Program-made: the position numbers and the translations under genes
Part shown: positions 6,495 to 14,018 of the stretch, piece after piece
Numbering within the stretch: the stretch's first letter is position 1
Layout: every line of letters starts with the position of its first letter
The notes under the pieces: model-generated
Database searches by the model: none
What the model was told of the DNA's origin: nothing
The model's input: only the letters and a program-made list of their open reading frames with translations
Source: JAUVXJ01 sp034430275
GTDB lineage: Bacteria > Chloroflexota > Anaerolineae > UBA7937 > B3-Chlor
Assembly: GCA_034430275.1 (NCBI GenBank)
Contig: DAOUEW010000142.1
Coordinates: forward strand, 1 to 22,969
Reading direction: 5' to 3'
DNA length: 22,969 nt

Positions 6495-7280
6495 ATGGCC
6501 AGAATCGTAGCGGTCGCGGGCAAGGGTGGCACCGGCAAGACCCTGGTGTCGGCCCTGCTCGTCAGTTATCTGGTGGACGGGGGACGTGGGCCGGTGCTGG
6601 CCATAGATGCCGACCCCAGTACCAACCTCGACCTCACACTGGGCACCACGGTCGAGGAGACAGTAGGCGACATCCGCGAGGATACCTCCGAGCAAGTCAG
6701 CACAGGAACTTTCTCTAGCGGCATCAGCAAGCCTGAGTACCTTGAGCTCAGGGTCAACCAGGCCATCACCGAGGAACAAGGCTACGACCTTCTGGCCATG
6801 GGCCGACCGGAAGGCCCTGGCTGCTACTGCGCCGCAAACAACATGCTTCGGCAATGCATAGACCGCCTCTCCAAATCCTACAACTACGTGGTCATAGACA
6901 ATGAGGCCGGCCTGGAGCATCTGAGCCGGCGCACCACGGAGAACGTGGACCTGCTCCTCATCGTTTCCGATCCTACCATGCGAGGCCTGAAAACGGCGGA
7001 GAGGGTCACCCAACTCATCGACGAATTGAAGACCCAGGTGAGCAACACCCGCCTGATCCTCAACCGGGTGCCTACAGGCTCCGACGGGGAGCCTACTCTT
7101 CCGCTTGAGCTGAGCAAGTTCATTGATGAGAAGGGGTTGAAGCTGGCCGGATTGATCCCCATGGACTCCTTGGTGGCAGAATACGACGTCGTAGGGCGTC
7201 CTCTCGTCGAGCTTCCGCGAGAATCGCCTGCCCGCCAAGCAGTGGAAGCCGCTTTCGATTCCCTCGACGGCTTGCTCTGA
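6495..7280 (+). CDS. CooC/AcsF-type nickel-insertion ATPase (first copy)
   Basis: MinD/SIMIBI-class ATPase of the CooC family, which binds nickel and helps insert it into the C-cluster of carbon monoxide dehydrogenase or the A-cluster of acetyl-CoA synthase. Evidence in the 261-residue protein: deviant Walker A AGKGGTGKT at residues 8-16, the AIDADPSTNLD switch segment, the CxC nickel motif PGCYC with Cys110 and Cys112, and DNEAGLEHLSRRT, typical of CooC. The ATG at 6495 is chosen because the family begins there (MARIVAVAGKGG); an in-frame start 16 codons earlier has no ribosome binding site. The ribosome binding site at the ATG itself is weak (GAGGGT). A second paralogue follows 45 bases later. 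No CODH gene is in the window. Confidence 0.92.
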   Translation: MARIVAVAGKGGTGKTLVSALLVSYLVDGGRGPVLAIDADPSTNLDLTLGTTVEETVGDIREDTSEQVSTGTFSSGISKPEYLELRVNQAITEEQGYDLLAMGRPEGPGCYCAANNMLRQCIDRLSKSYNYVVIDNEAGLEHLSRRTTENVDLLLIVSDPTMRGLKTAERVTQLIDELKTQVSNTRLILNRVPTGSDGEPTLPLELSKFIDEKGLKLAGLIPMDSLVAEYDVVGRPLVELPRESPARQAVEAAFDSLDGLL

Positions 7281-7325
7281 CGTTCCACGGGCGTTCCCCG
7301 GATTCCACTAGACCAAGGAGGCAAA

Positions 7326-8114
7326 GTGTCCAAGATAGCGGTAACCGGAAAAGGCGGCGTGGGCAAGACGACTGTGACCAGCCTGCTGGCCCACACCTAT
7401 GCTCAGCAAGGGCGTAGAGTCATCGTCATCGATGCCGACCCCTCGCCCAACCTGGCGTGGGCCCTGGGCTTCCCACCGGAGCTGGTAGCCCAGATCACGC
7501 CTATCGCAGAGATGGAAGAGCTTATCGAAGAGCGCACCGGAGCGAAGCCCGGAGGTGTGGGAGGGTGGTTCAAAATGAACCCCCGCGTCGACGATATCCC
7601 AGAGCGCTTCAGCGCAGAGCACCATGGCATCAAGCTCCTGCAGTTGGGCACCGTCAAGAAAGGCGGCGGCGGCTGCATCTGCCCCGAGAGCGTCCTCGTC
7701 AAGACGCTGGTCACCCACCTTCTCCTGGATGACTCCTCCGAAGAAGTGATCATGGACATGGAGGCTGGCGTCGAGCACCTGGGGCGAGCCACCGCGCAAG
7801 CCGTCGATGCCTTTCTCATCGTGGTCGAACCCGGACGTCGAAGCCTTCAAACGGCCGAACTGATCCAGCGTTTGGCGCAGGACATCGGTATCACCAATCT
7901 GTATCTGATCGGCAACGGCGTCCGCGACGAGAGAGATGGAGAATTCCTTCGTCAGCACGGCCCCCATCTCCCGATCCTGGGCCTCCTGCCCTACAGTCCC
8001 GAGGCTATCGAGGCGGACATGCAGGGGGTTGCCGTTTTCGAAGCGGCCCCCAAGCTCGTCGAAGCAACTAACCTCGTAGCCGCACAGCTCGACGAACTGA
8101 GGTCGGCAACCTAG
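7326..8114 (+). CDS. CooC/AcsF-type nickel-insertion ATPase (second copy)
   Basis: Second CooC-family ATPase, 262 residues, clearly diverged from its upstream neighbour. Deviant Walker A TGKGGVGKT lies at residues 7-15, VIDADPSPNLAWALG follows, the CxC motif is GGGGCIC with Cys117 and Cys119, and MDMEAGVEHLGRAT matches the CooC/AcsF signature. WFKMNPRVDDIPERFS just before the CxC region resembles the FKLNPKV-DIP segment of AcsF/CooC proteins and is absent from the first copy, so the two may serve different clusters (C-cluster versus A-cluster). GTG start with a strong AAGGAGG site. Probably cotranscribed with the first copy. The dimer would coordinate one Ni(II) through the four CxC cysteines, by analogy with known CooC. 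Confidence 0.92.
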   Translation: MSKIAVTGKGGVGKTTVTSLLAHTYAQQGRRVIVIDADPSPNLAWALGFPPELVAQITPIAEMEELIEERTGAKPGGVGGWFKMNPRVDDIPERFSAEHHGIKLLQLGTVKKGGGGCICPESVLVKTLVTHLLLDDSSEEVIMDMEAGVEHLGRATAQAVDAFLIVVEPGRRSLQTAELIQRLAQDIGITNLYLIGNGVRDERDGEFLRQHGPHLPILGLLPYSPEAIEADMQGVAVFEAAPKLVEATNLVAAQLDELRSAT

Positions 8115-8226
8115 CGCACACCTTCTCCGGCCTTCTACGCTCCCCTCGGGCAAGCCCGGCGGCGGGGCCCCCTCAACGCCTGGCTCCAACTCGGTACCCT
8201 ATCCCGGGGACGACAACGCCTTGCTA

Positions 8227-8243
8227 TTGCAATATTCTTGCAC
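8227..8243 (+). promoter_or_regulatory. Candidate Nur-type (nickel-responsive Fur) operator
   Basis: TTGCAA (8227-8232), five bases, then TTGCAC (8238-8243). This fits the Nur box known from Streptomyces, TTGCAA-N5-TTGCAA, with one mismatch in the last base. The left half also sits in a perfect palindrome TATTGCAATA (8225-8234). The site touches the -35 hexamer at 8244, so a bound repressor would block RNA polymerase. Downstream are a Fur-family gene and a Ni/Co ECF transporter, which supports the call. Confidence 0.65.
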
Positions 8244-8272
8244 TTGACAAATAGTAGCACTCATGGTATCCT
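8244..8272 (+). promoter_or_regulatory. Sigma-70-type promoter for the Fur-family regulator and transporter genes
   Basis: A perfect -35 box TTGACA (8244-8249), a 17-base spacer and TATCCT (8267-8272). Transcription would start near 8279, about 17 bases before the regulator ATG at 8296, leaving room for its GGAGGAG ribosome binding site. It abuts the candidate Nur operator on its upstream side. Confidence 0.8.
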
Positions 8273-8295
8273 CTCAGGTATACACGGGAGGAGCC

Positions 8296-8724
8296 ATGAC
8301 CCACCACCACAAAGTAGTCGACGCACTGCAGCAGATAGGCTATCGTCTCACGCCCCAGCGCATGATGATCCTGGAGGCCATAGCCCACAGCAGCGGCCAC
8401 ATCAGCGCGGAAGAGATCCTGGAGACCGTTCGCGTAGAGTACCCATACCTCGACATCTCCACCGTCTACCGTACGCTCGATCTCCTGAAGACCCTACACC
8501 TCGCGAGCGAGACGGACTTGGGACGGGGCCACGCCCAGTATGAACTGCTCAGCAAGGGACTTCACCATCACCTTATCTGTACCGAGTGCGGAATGATCCT
8601 GGACGTTGAGAACTCCTTTCTGGATCCGTTGCGAACATCCATAGACGATACATACGACTTCTATCCCGAGATAGAGCACCTGGCCATTTTCGGTATATGT
8701 GGCAAGTGCAAGACCGCTCTCTGA
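8296..8724 (+). CDS. Fur-family metalloregulator, probably nickel-responsive
   Basis: Dimeric DNA-binding metal sensor of the Fur superfamily, 142 residues. The N-terminal winged helix contains YRLTPQRMMILEAI and the recognition helix DISTVYRTLDLL (about residues 53-64). The C-terminal half has the GLHHHLICTECG motif with His90-92 and a structural zinc site from CxxC pairs at Cys95/98 and Cys135/138. His35, Glu83, His92 and His128 fall where family members bind regulatory metal. From memory, Streptomyces Nur has a His-x-His pair near position 70-72; here the corresponding residues are Glu72 and Asp74, so the metal cannot be assigned from ligands alone. Nickel is inferred from the TTGCAA-N5 operator and neighbouring CooC and NikMNQO genes. 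ATG at 8296 has GGAGGAG; an upstream in-frame GTG/ATG at 8263 overlaps the promoter and is rejected. Confidence 0.92.
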   Translation: MTHHHKVVDALQQIGYRLTPQRMMILEAIAHSSGHISAEEILETVRVEYPYLDISTVYRTLDLLKTLHLASETDLGRGHAQYELLSKGLHHHLICTECGMILDVENSFLDPLRTSIDDTYDFYPEIEHLAIFGICGKCKTAL

Positions 8725-8838
8725 TCGCCAGACGAGATGCCGGCGCCCGACCACGCTGGCACGGCACGCATTCGTGTGGCGCAGAAGCACATACGTGACC
8801 CCAACCGCGATAGGCGCGGCTGAGTAGGAAAGGAGAGA

Positions 8839-9537
8839 GTGATGATCATCTTGAGCACTGCTTGGCTTGTGCCGGTTCTGATACCGAAGGCCATGCACAT
8901 CCCAGACGGATTCCTGTCCCTCGTGGTCGCCGGAGTAGCCTGGGTGTTGTCCATCGTGGCCCTCGCCTACGCCGTCCGCCAGACCAATCGGCAACTCGGA
9001 GAGAGGCAGGTGCCTCTGATGGGCGTGATGGCCGCCTTCATCTTTGCCGCCCAGATGCTCAACTTCCCGGTCGCCGGCGGCACATCGGGGCACCTCATTG
9101 GAGGGGCTCTGGCAGCCATCCTCCTGGGACCCTGGGCGGGCATGCTCGTCATGACCAGCGTGGTCGCCGTTCAAGCACTGCTCTTCCAGGACGGCGGGCT
9201 GGTGGCGATGGGCGCCAATATCCTCAACATGGCGGTGATCGCCAGCCTCGTCGGCTACTACGTCTACCTTGCCGTACAGAAGATCCTGGGAGATAGGGCC
9301 TGGGTGAATCTGGGGAGCGCCTTCGTAGCTGCGTGGTGCTCGGTCTTCGCGGCATCCCTGGTCTGCGCGATTCAGCTTGCCCTGTCGGGCTCTTCGCCGC
9401 TGATGGTTGCCTTGCCGGCCATGGGAGGCGTCCACGCCCTCATCGGCGTCGGCGAGGGCCTGGTCACGGTTGCCGCGCTGGCGTTCATCACCGCCACCAG
9501 GCGCGACCTCGTCCAGTCCCGGCCAACCGCAAACTAG
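8839..9537 (+). CDS. nikM: ECF Ni/Co transporter substrate-binding component (NikM/CbiM)
   Basis: Membrane S-component of an energy-coupling-factor transporter for Ni(II) or Co(II). The 232-residue sequence contains the diagnostic metal-binding start MHIPDGFLS at residues 19-26, then a series of hydrophobic spans including ISA-like GTSGHLIGGALAAILLGPW, FQDGGLVAMGANILNM and GVHALIGVGEGLVT, all family hallmarks (several His residues near the bilayer). The first 18 residues (MMIILSTAWLVPVLIPKA) look like a cleavable leader that would expose Met-His as new N-terminus, as required for metal chelation. The ATG at 8839 has AAAGGAGAG upstream; an alternative start at 8893 would give Met-His directly but has a weaker site. 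First transporter gene of a run M-N-Q-O; nickel rather than cobalt is inferred from context. Confidence 0.93.
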   Translation: MMIILSTAWLVPVLIPKAMHIPDGFLSLVVAGVAWVLSIVALAYAVRQTNRQLGERQVPLMGVMAAFIFAAQMLNFPVAGGTSGHLIGGALAAILLGPWAGMLVMTSVVAVQALLFQDGGLVAMGANILNMAVIASLVGYYVYLAVQKILGDRAWVNLGSAFVAAWCSVFAASLVCAIQLALSGSSPLMVALPAMGGVHALIGVGEGLVTVAALAFITATRRDLVQSRPTAN

Positions 9538-9548
9538 GGAGGACATAG

Positions 9549-9854
9549 ATGAAGAACAAGACTTGGTGGATAGCTGGAGTCGGCCTGCTTATCGCGCTGG
9601 CGGTTACCATCATCTCTCCTCTGGCCTCACCCTGGCCAGATGGGCTCGAGAGAGTGGCTGAGGATCATGGGTTTCTGGATCTGGGGGAGGACGCGCTGTA
9701 TGAAATCATTCCCGACTACGTCCTGCCAGGAGTCCCGAGCGAATCTCTGGCCACGATCCTTGCAGGGATGGTGGGTGTACTCATCGTCTTCGGCGTGGGT
9801 GTGGGCGCAGGCTACGTTCTGAGGAGAAGACCGCCGGTCGACCAAACGGGCTAG
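9549..9854 (+). CDS. nikN: PDGLE-domain Ni/Co transporter accessory subunit (NikN-like)
   Basis: Small two-span membrane protein of 101 residues with the PDGLE domain that accompanies NikM/CbiM in ECF metal transporters. One hydrophobic segment occupies about residues 6-24, the PWPDGLERVAEDHGF signature follows at about residues 28-43, and the second segment lies at about 66-91, ending in a positively charged RRRPP tail. The partner contributes to metal loading of the M component in characterised systems. It starts 11 bases after nikM with GGGAGGACAT as ribosome binding site, so the two are coupled. PDGLE domains are often fused to the M protein; here they are separate. Confidence 0.9.
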   Translation: MKNKTWWIAGVGLLIALAVTIISPLASPWPDGLERVAEDHGFLDLGEDALYEIIPDYVLPGVPSESLATILAGMVGVLIVFGVGVGAGYVLRRRPPVDQTG

Positions 9855-9908
9855 GAGCACCTCGCTTCACCTTCCAGGGAGGAGGATGGCCTCCCTTGCG
9901 CTGGGGGC

Positions 9909-10721
9909 GTGTCCGTCGTTTTCGAGAGGATCTTCTTGAGCCACATCCAGTTTCTGGATCTCTATCAGGATGAAGACAGTCTGATACACCGCCAGGATCC
10001 GAGGGTGAAACTCGTGATCACGCTGGCTGTGATCGTGGCTGTCACCGCCCTGCCTCGTGGGGCCTGGATTTCCTACTTGCTCTGTCTGCTATACGTGGCC
10101 GTGATCGGAGGACTGTCCCGCGTCCAACCCCAGCTCATTCTCAAGAGGTCCTTGGTTGCCATCCCCTTCGCCCTGGCCGCGTTGACACTGATCTTCACGA
10201 TCGACGGCATGCCCCTGGCGACTCTGAGACTGGGGGACTGGAGCCTATCGCTCACCAGAGAAGGTCTTGTCGCCTTCGTCAGTATTCTCATCAAAGCCTG
10301 GCTCTCCATGCTGGCAGCTACTCTGCTGGTGACTACCACCACCTTCCCTAGCCTGATAGGCGCGGCGAGGTGGCTGAGAGTGCCAAAGGTCATCGTCTCT
10401 GTGGTCTCTTTCATGTACCGCTACATCTTCGTCATCGCCGACGAAGCCCTGCGACTGTTTCGCGCCAGGGAAGCGCGCAGCGCCAACCCTGAAGGGAAGC
10501 CCGCGGGAAGCGTCCGTTGGCGAGCCAGCGTGCTCGGCGGCATGATCGGGTCGCTCTTCATACGCAGCTACGAGCGAAGCGAGCGTATCTATGCCGCCAT
10601 GCTCTCGAGGGGCTTCGACGGCGAGGTCCGCACTCTGCGCATCGAGAAGCTGGCCCTTACAGATGTTCTGACCATCGGGACCTTCGTTGTCTTTCTGGCG
10701 GCAGTCTTGATGCTGAGCTAG
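9909..10721 (+). CDS. nikQ: ECF transporter transmembrane (T) component (NikQ/CbiQ)
   Basis: T-component that links the metal-binding subunit to the ATPase. The 270-residue protein begins with the CbiQ pattern SLIHRQDPRVKLVITLAVIV, has about six hydrophobic spans, and ends with the two cytoplasmic coupling motifs: RLFRAREARSAN (about residue 180-191, Ala-Arg-x-Ala-Arg type) and ERIYAAMLSRGFDG (Ser-Arg-Gly in place of the usual Ala-Arg-Gly). The proposed start is GTG at 9909, 54 bases after nikN, with only a loose GGGGG upstream, so the exact start is the least certain part. No other ATG gives a better fit. Belongs to the nikM-N-Q-O run. Confidence 0.9.
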   Translation: MSVVFERIFLSHIQFLDLYQDEDSLIHRQDPRVKLVITLAVIVAVTALPRGAWISYLLCLLYVAVIGGLSRVQPQLILKRSLVAIPFALAALTLIFTIDGMPLATLRLGDWSLSLTREGLVAFVSILIKAWLSMLAATLLVTTTTFPSLIGAARWLRVPKVIVSVVSFMYRYIFVIADEALRLFRAREARSANPEGKPAGSVRWRASVLGGMIGSLFIRSYERSERIYAAMLSRGFDGEVRTLRIEKLALTDVLTIGTFVVFLAAVLMLS

Positions 10722-10750
10722 ACTCCCACGCGCAGAGAGAACGGGCACGC

Positions 10751-11515
10751 ATGACCGTGTTGGATACCCGATTGAAGAAAGCACACGAGAGAATATCGCA
10801 AGAGCAGCGCCCTGTGGTCCAGTTGGACGCGCTCAGTTTCAGCTACCCCGACGGCAGGCAGGCGCTAGACAGGATTTCCTTGACGATACGTGGAGGGGAG
10901 AAGGTAGCGCTCGTGGGGCCCAACGGCGCCGGAAAATCCACGCTGCTCCTGCATCTCAACGGCATTCTCCGAGGCCACGGTGCTGTCAAGGTCTTGGGCA
11001 TGCCCATCGGCAATGGCAACCTCGGCTTGATACGTAGCCAGGTGGGGTTGGTCTTTCAGCACCCCGACGATCAGCTCTTCTCTCCAACCGTCTTCGAGGA
11101 CGTCGCCTTCGGACCGTTGCACATGGACCTGGACGAAGAGGAGGTCCGCCGACGCGTGGCATGGGCCCTGGCTCAGGTGGGCATGGAGGGGTTCGAGGAA
11201 CGTATGCCCCACCATCTCAGCCTCGGGGAGAAGAAGCGTATCGCCATTGCCACCGTGCTGGCTATGGAACCTGACATCCTGGCACTGGACGAACCTTCCG
11301 GAGAGCTGGACCCTCGCTCCAGGAGAGCGCTGATCCGTCTGCTTGAGTCACTACCTCAGACCCTGCTCGTAGCGACTCACGACATGCGGCTCGTTCACGA
11401 ATTGGCCACCCGCACAGTCGTCCTCGACGGTGGCAGAATCGTGGCCGATGGGCCTACCACGGACATCCTCAGCGACTCTGCACTTCTCGACAGGCACGGC
11501 CTCGAAGCCCCCTAA
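10751..11515 (+). CDS. nikO: ECF transporter ATP-binding (A) component (NikO/CbiO)
   Basis: ABC-type ATPase that powers the Ni/Co ECF transporter. All motifs are in place in the 254-residue protein: A-loop FSYPDG, Walker A GPNGAGKST, Q-loop FQHPDDQLFSPTVFEDVAFGP, signature LSLGEKKR (an accepted variant of LSGGQ), Walker B ILALDEPSGELD and switch His in VATHDMRL. The ATG at 10751 is chosen because homologues start shortly before the A-loop; the open frame continues 78 codons upstream into nikQ, where it is only an overlapping reading frame. It lies 29 bases after nikQ and ends the operon; the next gene is convergent. A single NikO implies an ATPase homodimer. Confidence 0.94.
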   Translation: MTVLDTRLKKAHERISQEQRPVVQLDALSFSYPDGRQALDRISLTIRGGEKVALVGPNGAGKSTLLLHLNGILRGHGAVKVLGMPIGNGNLGLIRSQVGLVFQHPDDQLFSPTVFEDVAFGPLHMDLDEEEVRRRVAWALAQVGMEGFEERMPHHLSLGEKKRIAIATVLAMEPDILALDEPSGELDPRSRRALIRLLESLPQTLLVATHDMRLVHELATRTVVLDGGRIVADGPTTDILSDSALLDRHGLEAP

Positions 11516-11588
11516 TCGCGCCTCCACACTTAGAGTTGCGGGATCCGTCGGGGCAGCCGTGCCTGAGGCGAAGGCTACACACTACACC

Positions 11589-13307
11589 TCACCCACCATC
11601 CACGAAGAGCGGCACCAGCGCGAAGTCCTTCACATCCACCAGCCCTTTGTCGGTTAGCTTCAGTGCGGGTATCACTGGCAAGGCCAGGAAGGACATGGCC
11701 ATGAAGGGTGTGGGCACAGTGCAACCGATGTCTCTAGCAGCCTTCTCCACCGCCTCCATCTCCACGCTCACCTCCGGCGCCGACTTCTCAGACATCAACC
11801 CGGCGATGGGCAACCGTACCGTAGCCAGCACCAGACCTCCTGACGCGACCACAAGCCCGCCCTGCATCTTCACGATCTGCACGGCGGCGGTCATCATGTC
11901 CTCATCGTTGGTGCCCACCACAATGATGTTGTGGGAATCGTGGGCCACGGATGACGCCAGAGCCCCTCGCTTCAGTCCAAAACCCTTCACGAAGCCCAGA
12001 CCTGTGTTCCCCGAGGCGAGGTGCCTCTCGATCACGGCCAGCTTCAGAATGTCTCGTTCCAGATCAGGAACCGCCAGACCATCTGCAGTCTTGATCTCGT
12101 ACACGCCCTGCTTGGTGACCAATTGATCCGGGGTCAGCTCTATGACCCTGACCCGTCTTCCTTCCGCTTCGACGCGAAAATCCTCCAACTCTATCCAGGC
12201 AACGTTGACGGTACCCCTGAGGGGCACTGGCCGGCTCTCGCCACCCATGGCCAGCATTTCCCCATCCTCCGCCACCAGACGACCGCCCCTGTAGACCTGC
12301 TTGACCTCGAAAGTGTCGAAGTCTTCGAACACCACCAGGTCAGCACGATATCCAGGCGCAACCGCACCCACTCCGTGCAGCCCGAAGTACTCGGCAGCGT
12401 TGACGGTCGCCATCTGGATCGCCAGCACAGGCTTCAATCCCAACCCTACGGCTTTCCTTACTATGTGATCCATGTGACCATACTCGAGCAGCTTGGCCGG
12501 GTCGTTGTCGTCGCTCACCAACATGCAGCGACGCGCGTTCTCCGGAGTGACGAGCGGCAACAAAGCCTCCATGTTCTTGGCTACGCTGCCCTCACGAATC
12601 ATGATATACATCCCTCGCTGCAGTTTCTCCCTGGCCTCCTCCAGAGTGCTACTCTCGTGATCCGATGCGATTCCAGCGGCGATGTACGCGTTGAGATCCT
12701 TTCCCGATAGTCCAGGCGCGTGACCGTCCACTCGCTTCCCGTCGGCGATAGCTATCCGGGCCAAGACGTCCTCGCTCCTAGCCAGAACCCCTGGGTAGTT
12801 CATCATCTCCGCCACCCCCACGACCCAGTCTTCGCGCAGCAGTGGCGACATGTCATAGGACATCAATCTCGAGCCCGCCGTCTCCAGTTCGCTGGATGGG
12901 ACGCAGGAGGGCAACATGAAGTAGACTACCAAAGGGCTCCCCTTGCTCGACTCCATCATGTACAGAATGCCGTCCAGACCCAAGACATTGGCTATTTCGT
13001 GCGGGTCAGCGATGACGGTTGTCGTCCCACGGGGAACGACGACTCGTGCGAACTCGGGGATACGGAGCATGGAGCTCTCGATGTGGACGTGTCCGTCTAT
13101 GAGCCCAGGACACAGGTAAGCACCCTCTAGGTCGACCACCTCCTTGGCCTCGTAGGGCCCCAGCCCCACCACTCTGGTGTCCGCTACTGCCACGTCGGCC
13201 TGATGAATCTCTCCAGAAAGCACGTTGACGAGGCGAGCATTCTTTAGCAGGAGCTCCGCTGGCTCCTCACCTCGAGCGATCTTGATGATCGTGTCCAGTC
13301 CACCCAC
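11589..13307 (-). CDS. ade: Adenine deaminase
   Basis: Metal-dependent amidohydrolase-fold enzyme converting adenine to hypoxanthine and ammonia in purine salvage. The 572-residue protein contains the metal motif GLIDGHVHIESSM, then IADPHEIANVLGLDG, DGHAPGLSGKDLNAYIAAGI, LVSDDNDPAKLLE, and the C-terminal domain motif SVAHDSHNIIVVGTND, all specific to the Ade/AdeC family. The start is the GTG at 13307 with AAGGAGG six bases upstream; an ATG 25 codons earlier (13382) is in frame but has no such site and extends the protein beyond its usual length. No purine riboswitch-like element was recognised upstream. It is convergent with nikO and lies 114 bases behind the lipoprotein gene on the same strand. 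Confidence 0.96.
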   Translation of the reverse strand: MGGLDTIIKIARGEEPAELLLKNARLVNVLSGEIHQADVAVADTRVVGLGPYEAKEVVDLEGAYLCPGLIDGHVHIESSMLRIPEFARVVVPRGTTTVIADPHEIANVLGLDGILYMMESSKGSPLVVYFMLPSCVPSSELETAGSRLMSYDMSPLLREDWVVGVAEMMNYPGVLARSEDVLARIAIADGKRVDGHAPGLSGKDLNAYIAAGIASDHESSTLEEAREKLQRGMYIMIREGSVAKNMEALLPLVTPENARRCMLVSDDNDPAKLLEYGHMDHIVRKAVGLGLKPVLAIQMATVNAAEYFGLHGVGAVAPGYRADLVVFEDFDTFEVKQVYRGGRLVAEDGEMLAMGGESRPVPLRGTVNVAWIELEDFRVEAEGRRVRVIELTPDQLVTKQGVYEIKTADGLAVPDLERDILKLAVIERHLASGNTGLGFVKGFGLKRGALASSVAHDSHNIIVVGTNDEDMMTAAVQIVKMQGGLVVASGGLVLATVRLPIAGLMSEKSAPEVSVEMEAVEKAARDIGCTVPTPFMAMSFLALPVIPALKLTDKGLVDVKDFALVPLFVDGG

Positions 13308-13421
13308 TGCACGCCTCCTTCCACGTAGAGCATCTCCCGGGGTAAAAGAGACGGTCGGGAACATCGTGTCCCCCACCGCCATTGGAGCATCAGGAAGCCC
13401 ACAGTCTGTTACACGCTGTGC

Positions 13422-13940
13422 CTACTGAGCTTCTAGATTGAAGATCAAACTGGTGATCGACCACCTGCCATCTGCTTTGGCGAAGGTCCAGCGGTCGCCC
13501 GCCGGAGCGTGATCTATGCCGATCGTGCTTGTGGTCAGCGCCGTAGCTGTGTCGCCCTCGATGGCAAGTTCCACGTCAGGATGGGTAACTGAACTGGGTG
13601 CGGAGGGGAAGATCTCATTTATGTAACGCTCTCGAATGGCGGCGATCCCTTCCCATACGCGATCATCCGCGGAGTTGTCCGGCGTGTGATTGGCGTCCGT
13701 CACCACGCCATCTTGGTCCCAGATCTCCATCAGCCGGTCTATATCCTGCGAGACGACGCCCTCCGCTTCAGCACCTAGTAACTGCATGATGGCTTCTTCG
13801 TCGTTGGCAGGCGTCGGGGTGTCCGTGCCCCTGGGCCGAGGCGACGGAATCCCCTCCGGCGCACTGGGAACCTCGGGCGCACTACACGCCGCAACCATCA
13901 TGCAAACCAGAACAAGAAGCGCAACCCACGTCCTCTTCAC
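13422..13940 (-). CDS. Lipoprotein with NTF2/SnoaL-like domain
   Basis: Predicted exported lipoprotein of about 172 residues. The N-terminus (VKRTWVALLVLVCMMVAACS) is a signal peptide ending in a VAAC lipobox, so the mature protein would be lipid-anchored at the outer face of the membrane. A Pro/Thr-rich linker (GIPSPRPRGTDTPTP) leads to a domain of about 120 residues with the SnoaL/NTF2-like pattern: helix with EEAIMQLLGAEAEGVVSQDIDRLMEIW, a RERYINEIF helix and a final WTFAKADGRWSITSLIF strand pair. Such domains bind small molecules or act as minor enzymes; no substrate can be named. GTG at 13940 is preferred over GTG at 13958 because it follows GGAGG and the mapped promoter. Confidence 0.8.
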   Translation of the reverse strand: MKRTWVALLVLVCMMVAACSAPEVPSAPEGIPSPRPRGTDTPTPANDEEAIMQLLGAEAEGVVSQDIDRLMEIWDQDGVVTDANHTPDNSADDRVWEGIAAIRERYINEIFPSAPSSVTHPDVELAIEGDTATALTTSTIGIDHAPAGDRWTFAKADGRWSITSLIFNLEAQ

Positions 13941-13971
13941 TCTACCCAAAGCCTCCACGGTTTTACGGGTT

Positions 13972-13999
13972 ATCTTACCACAGTCTGCGAGAATGTCAA
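13972..13999 (-). promoter_or_regulatory. Sigma-70-type promoter for the lipoprotein gene
   Basis: On the minus strand a perfect TTGACA (13999-13994) is followed after 16 bases by TAAGAT (13977-13972) preceded by TGG. Transcription would begin near 13965, which puts the GGAGG and GTG start at 13940 in a normal arrangement and leaves almost no leader for the alternative start at 13958. Confidence 0.7.
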
Positions 14000-14018
14000 G
14001 CGTGTTGGACCCCGACCC

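Noticed and set aside
7308..8189. 293-codon open frame on the minus strand
   Set aside because: Antisense to the second CooC-type gene, with no recognisable domain.
13308..13421. Purine riboswitch upstream of adenine deaminase
   Set aside because: The sequence shows no conserved purine aptamer junction elements and the gap is too short for an aptamer plus expression platform.
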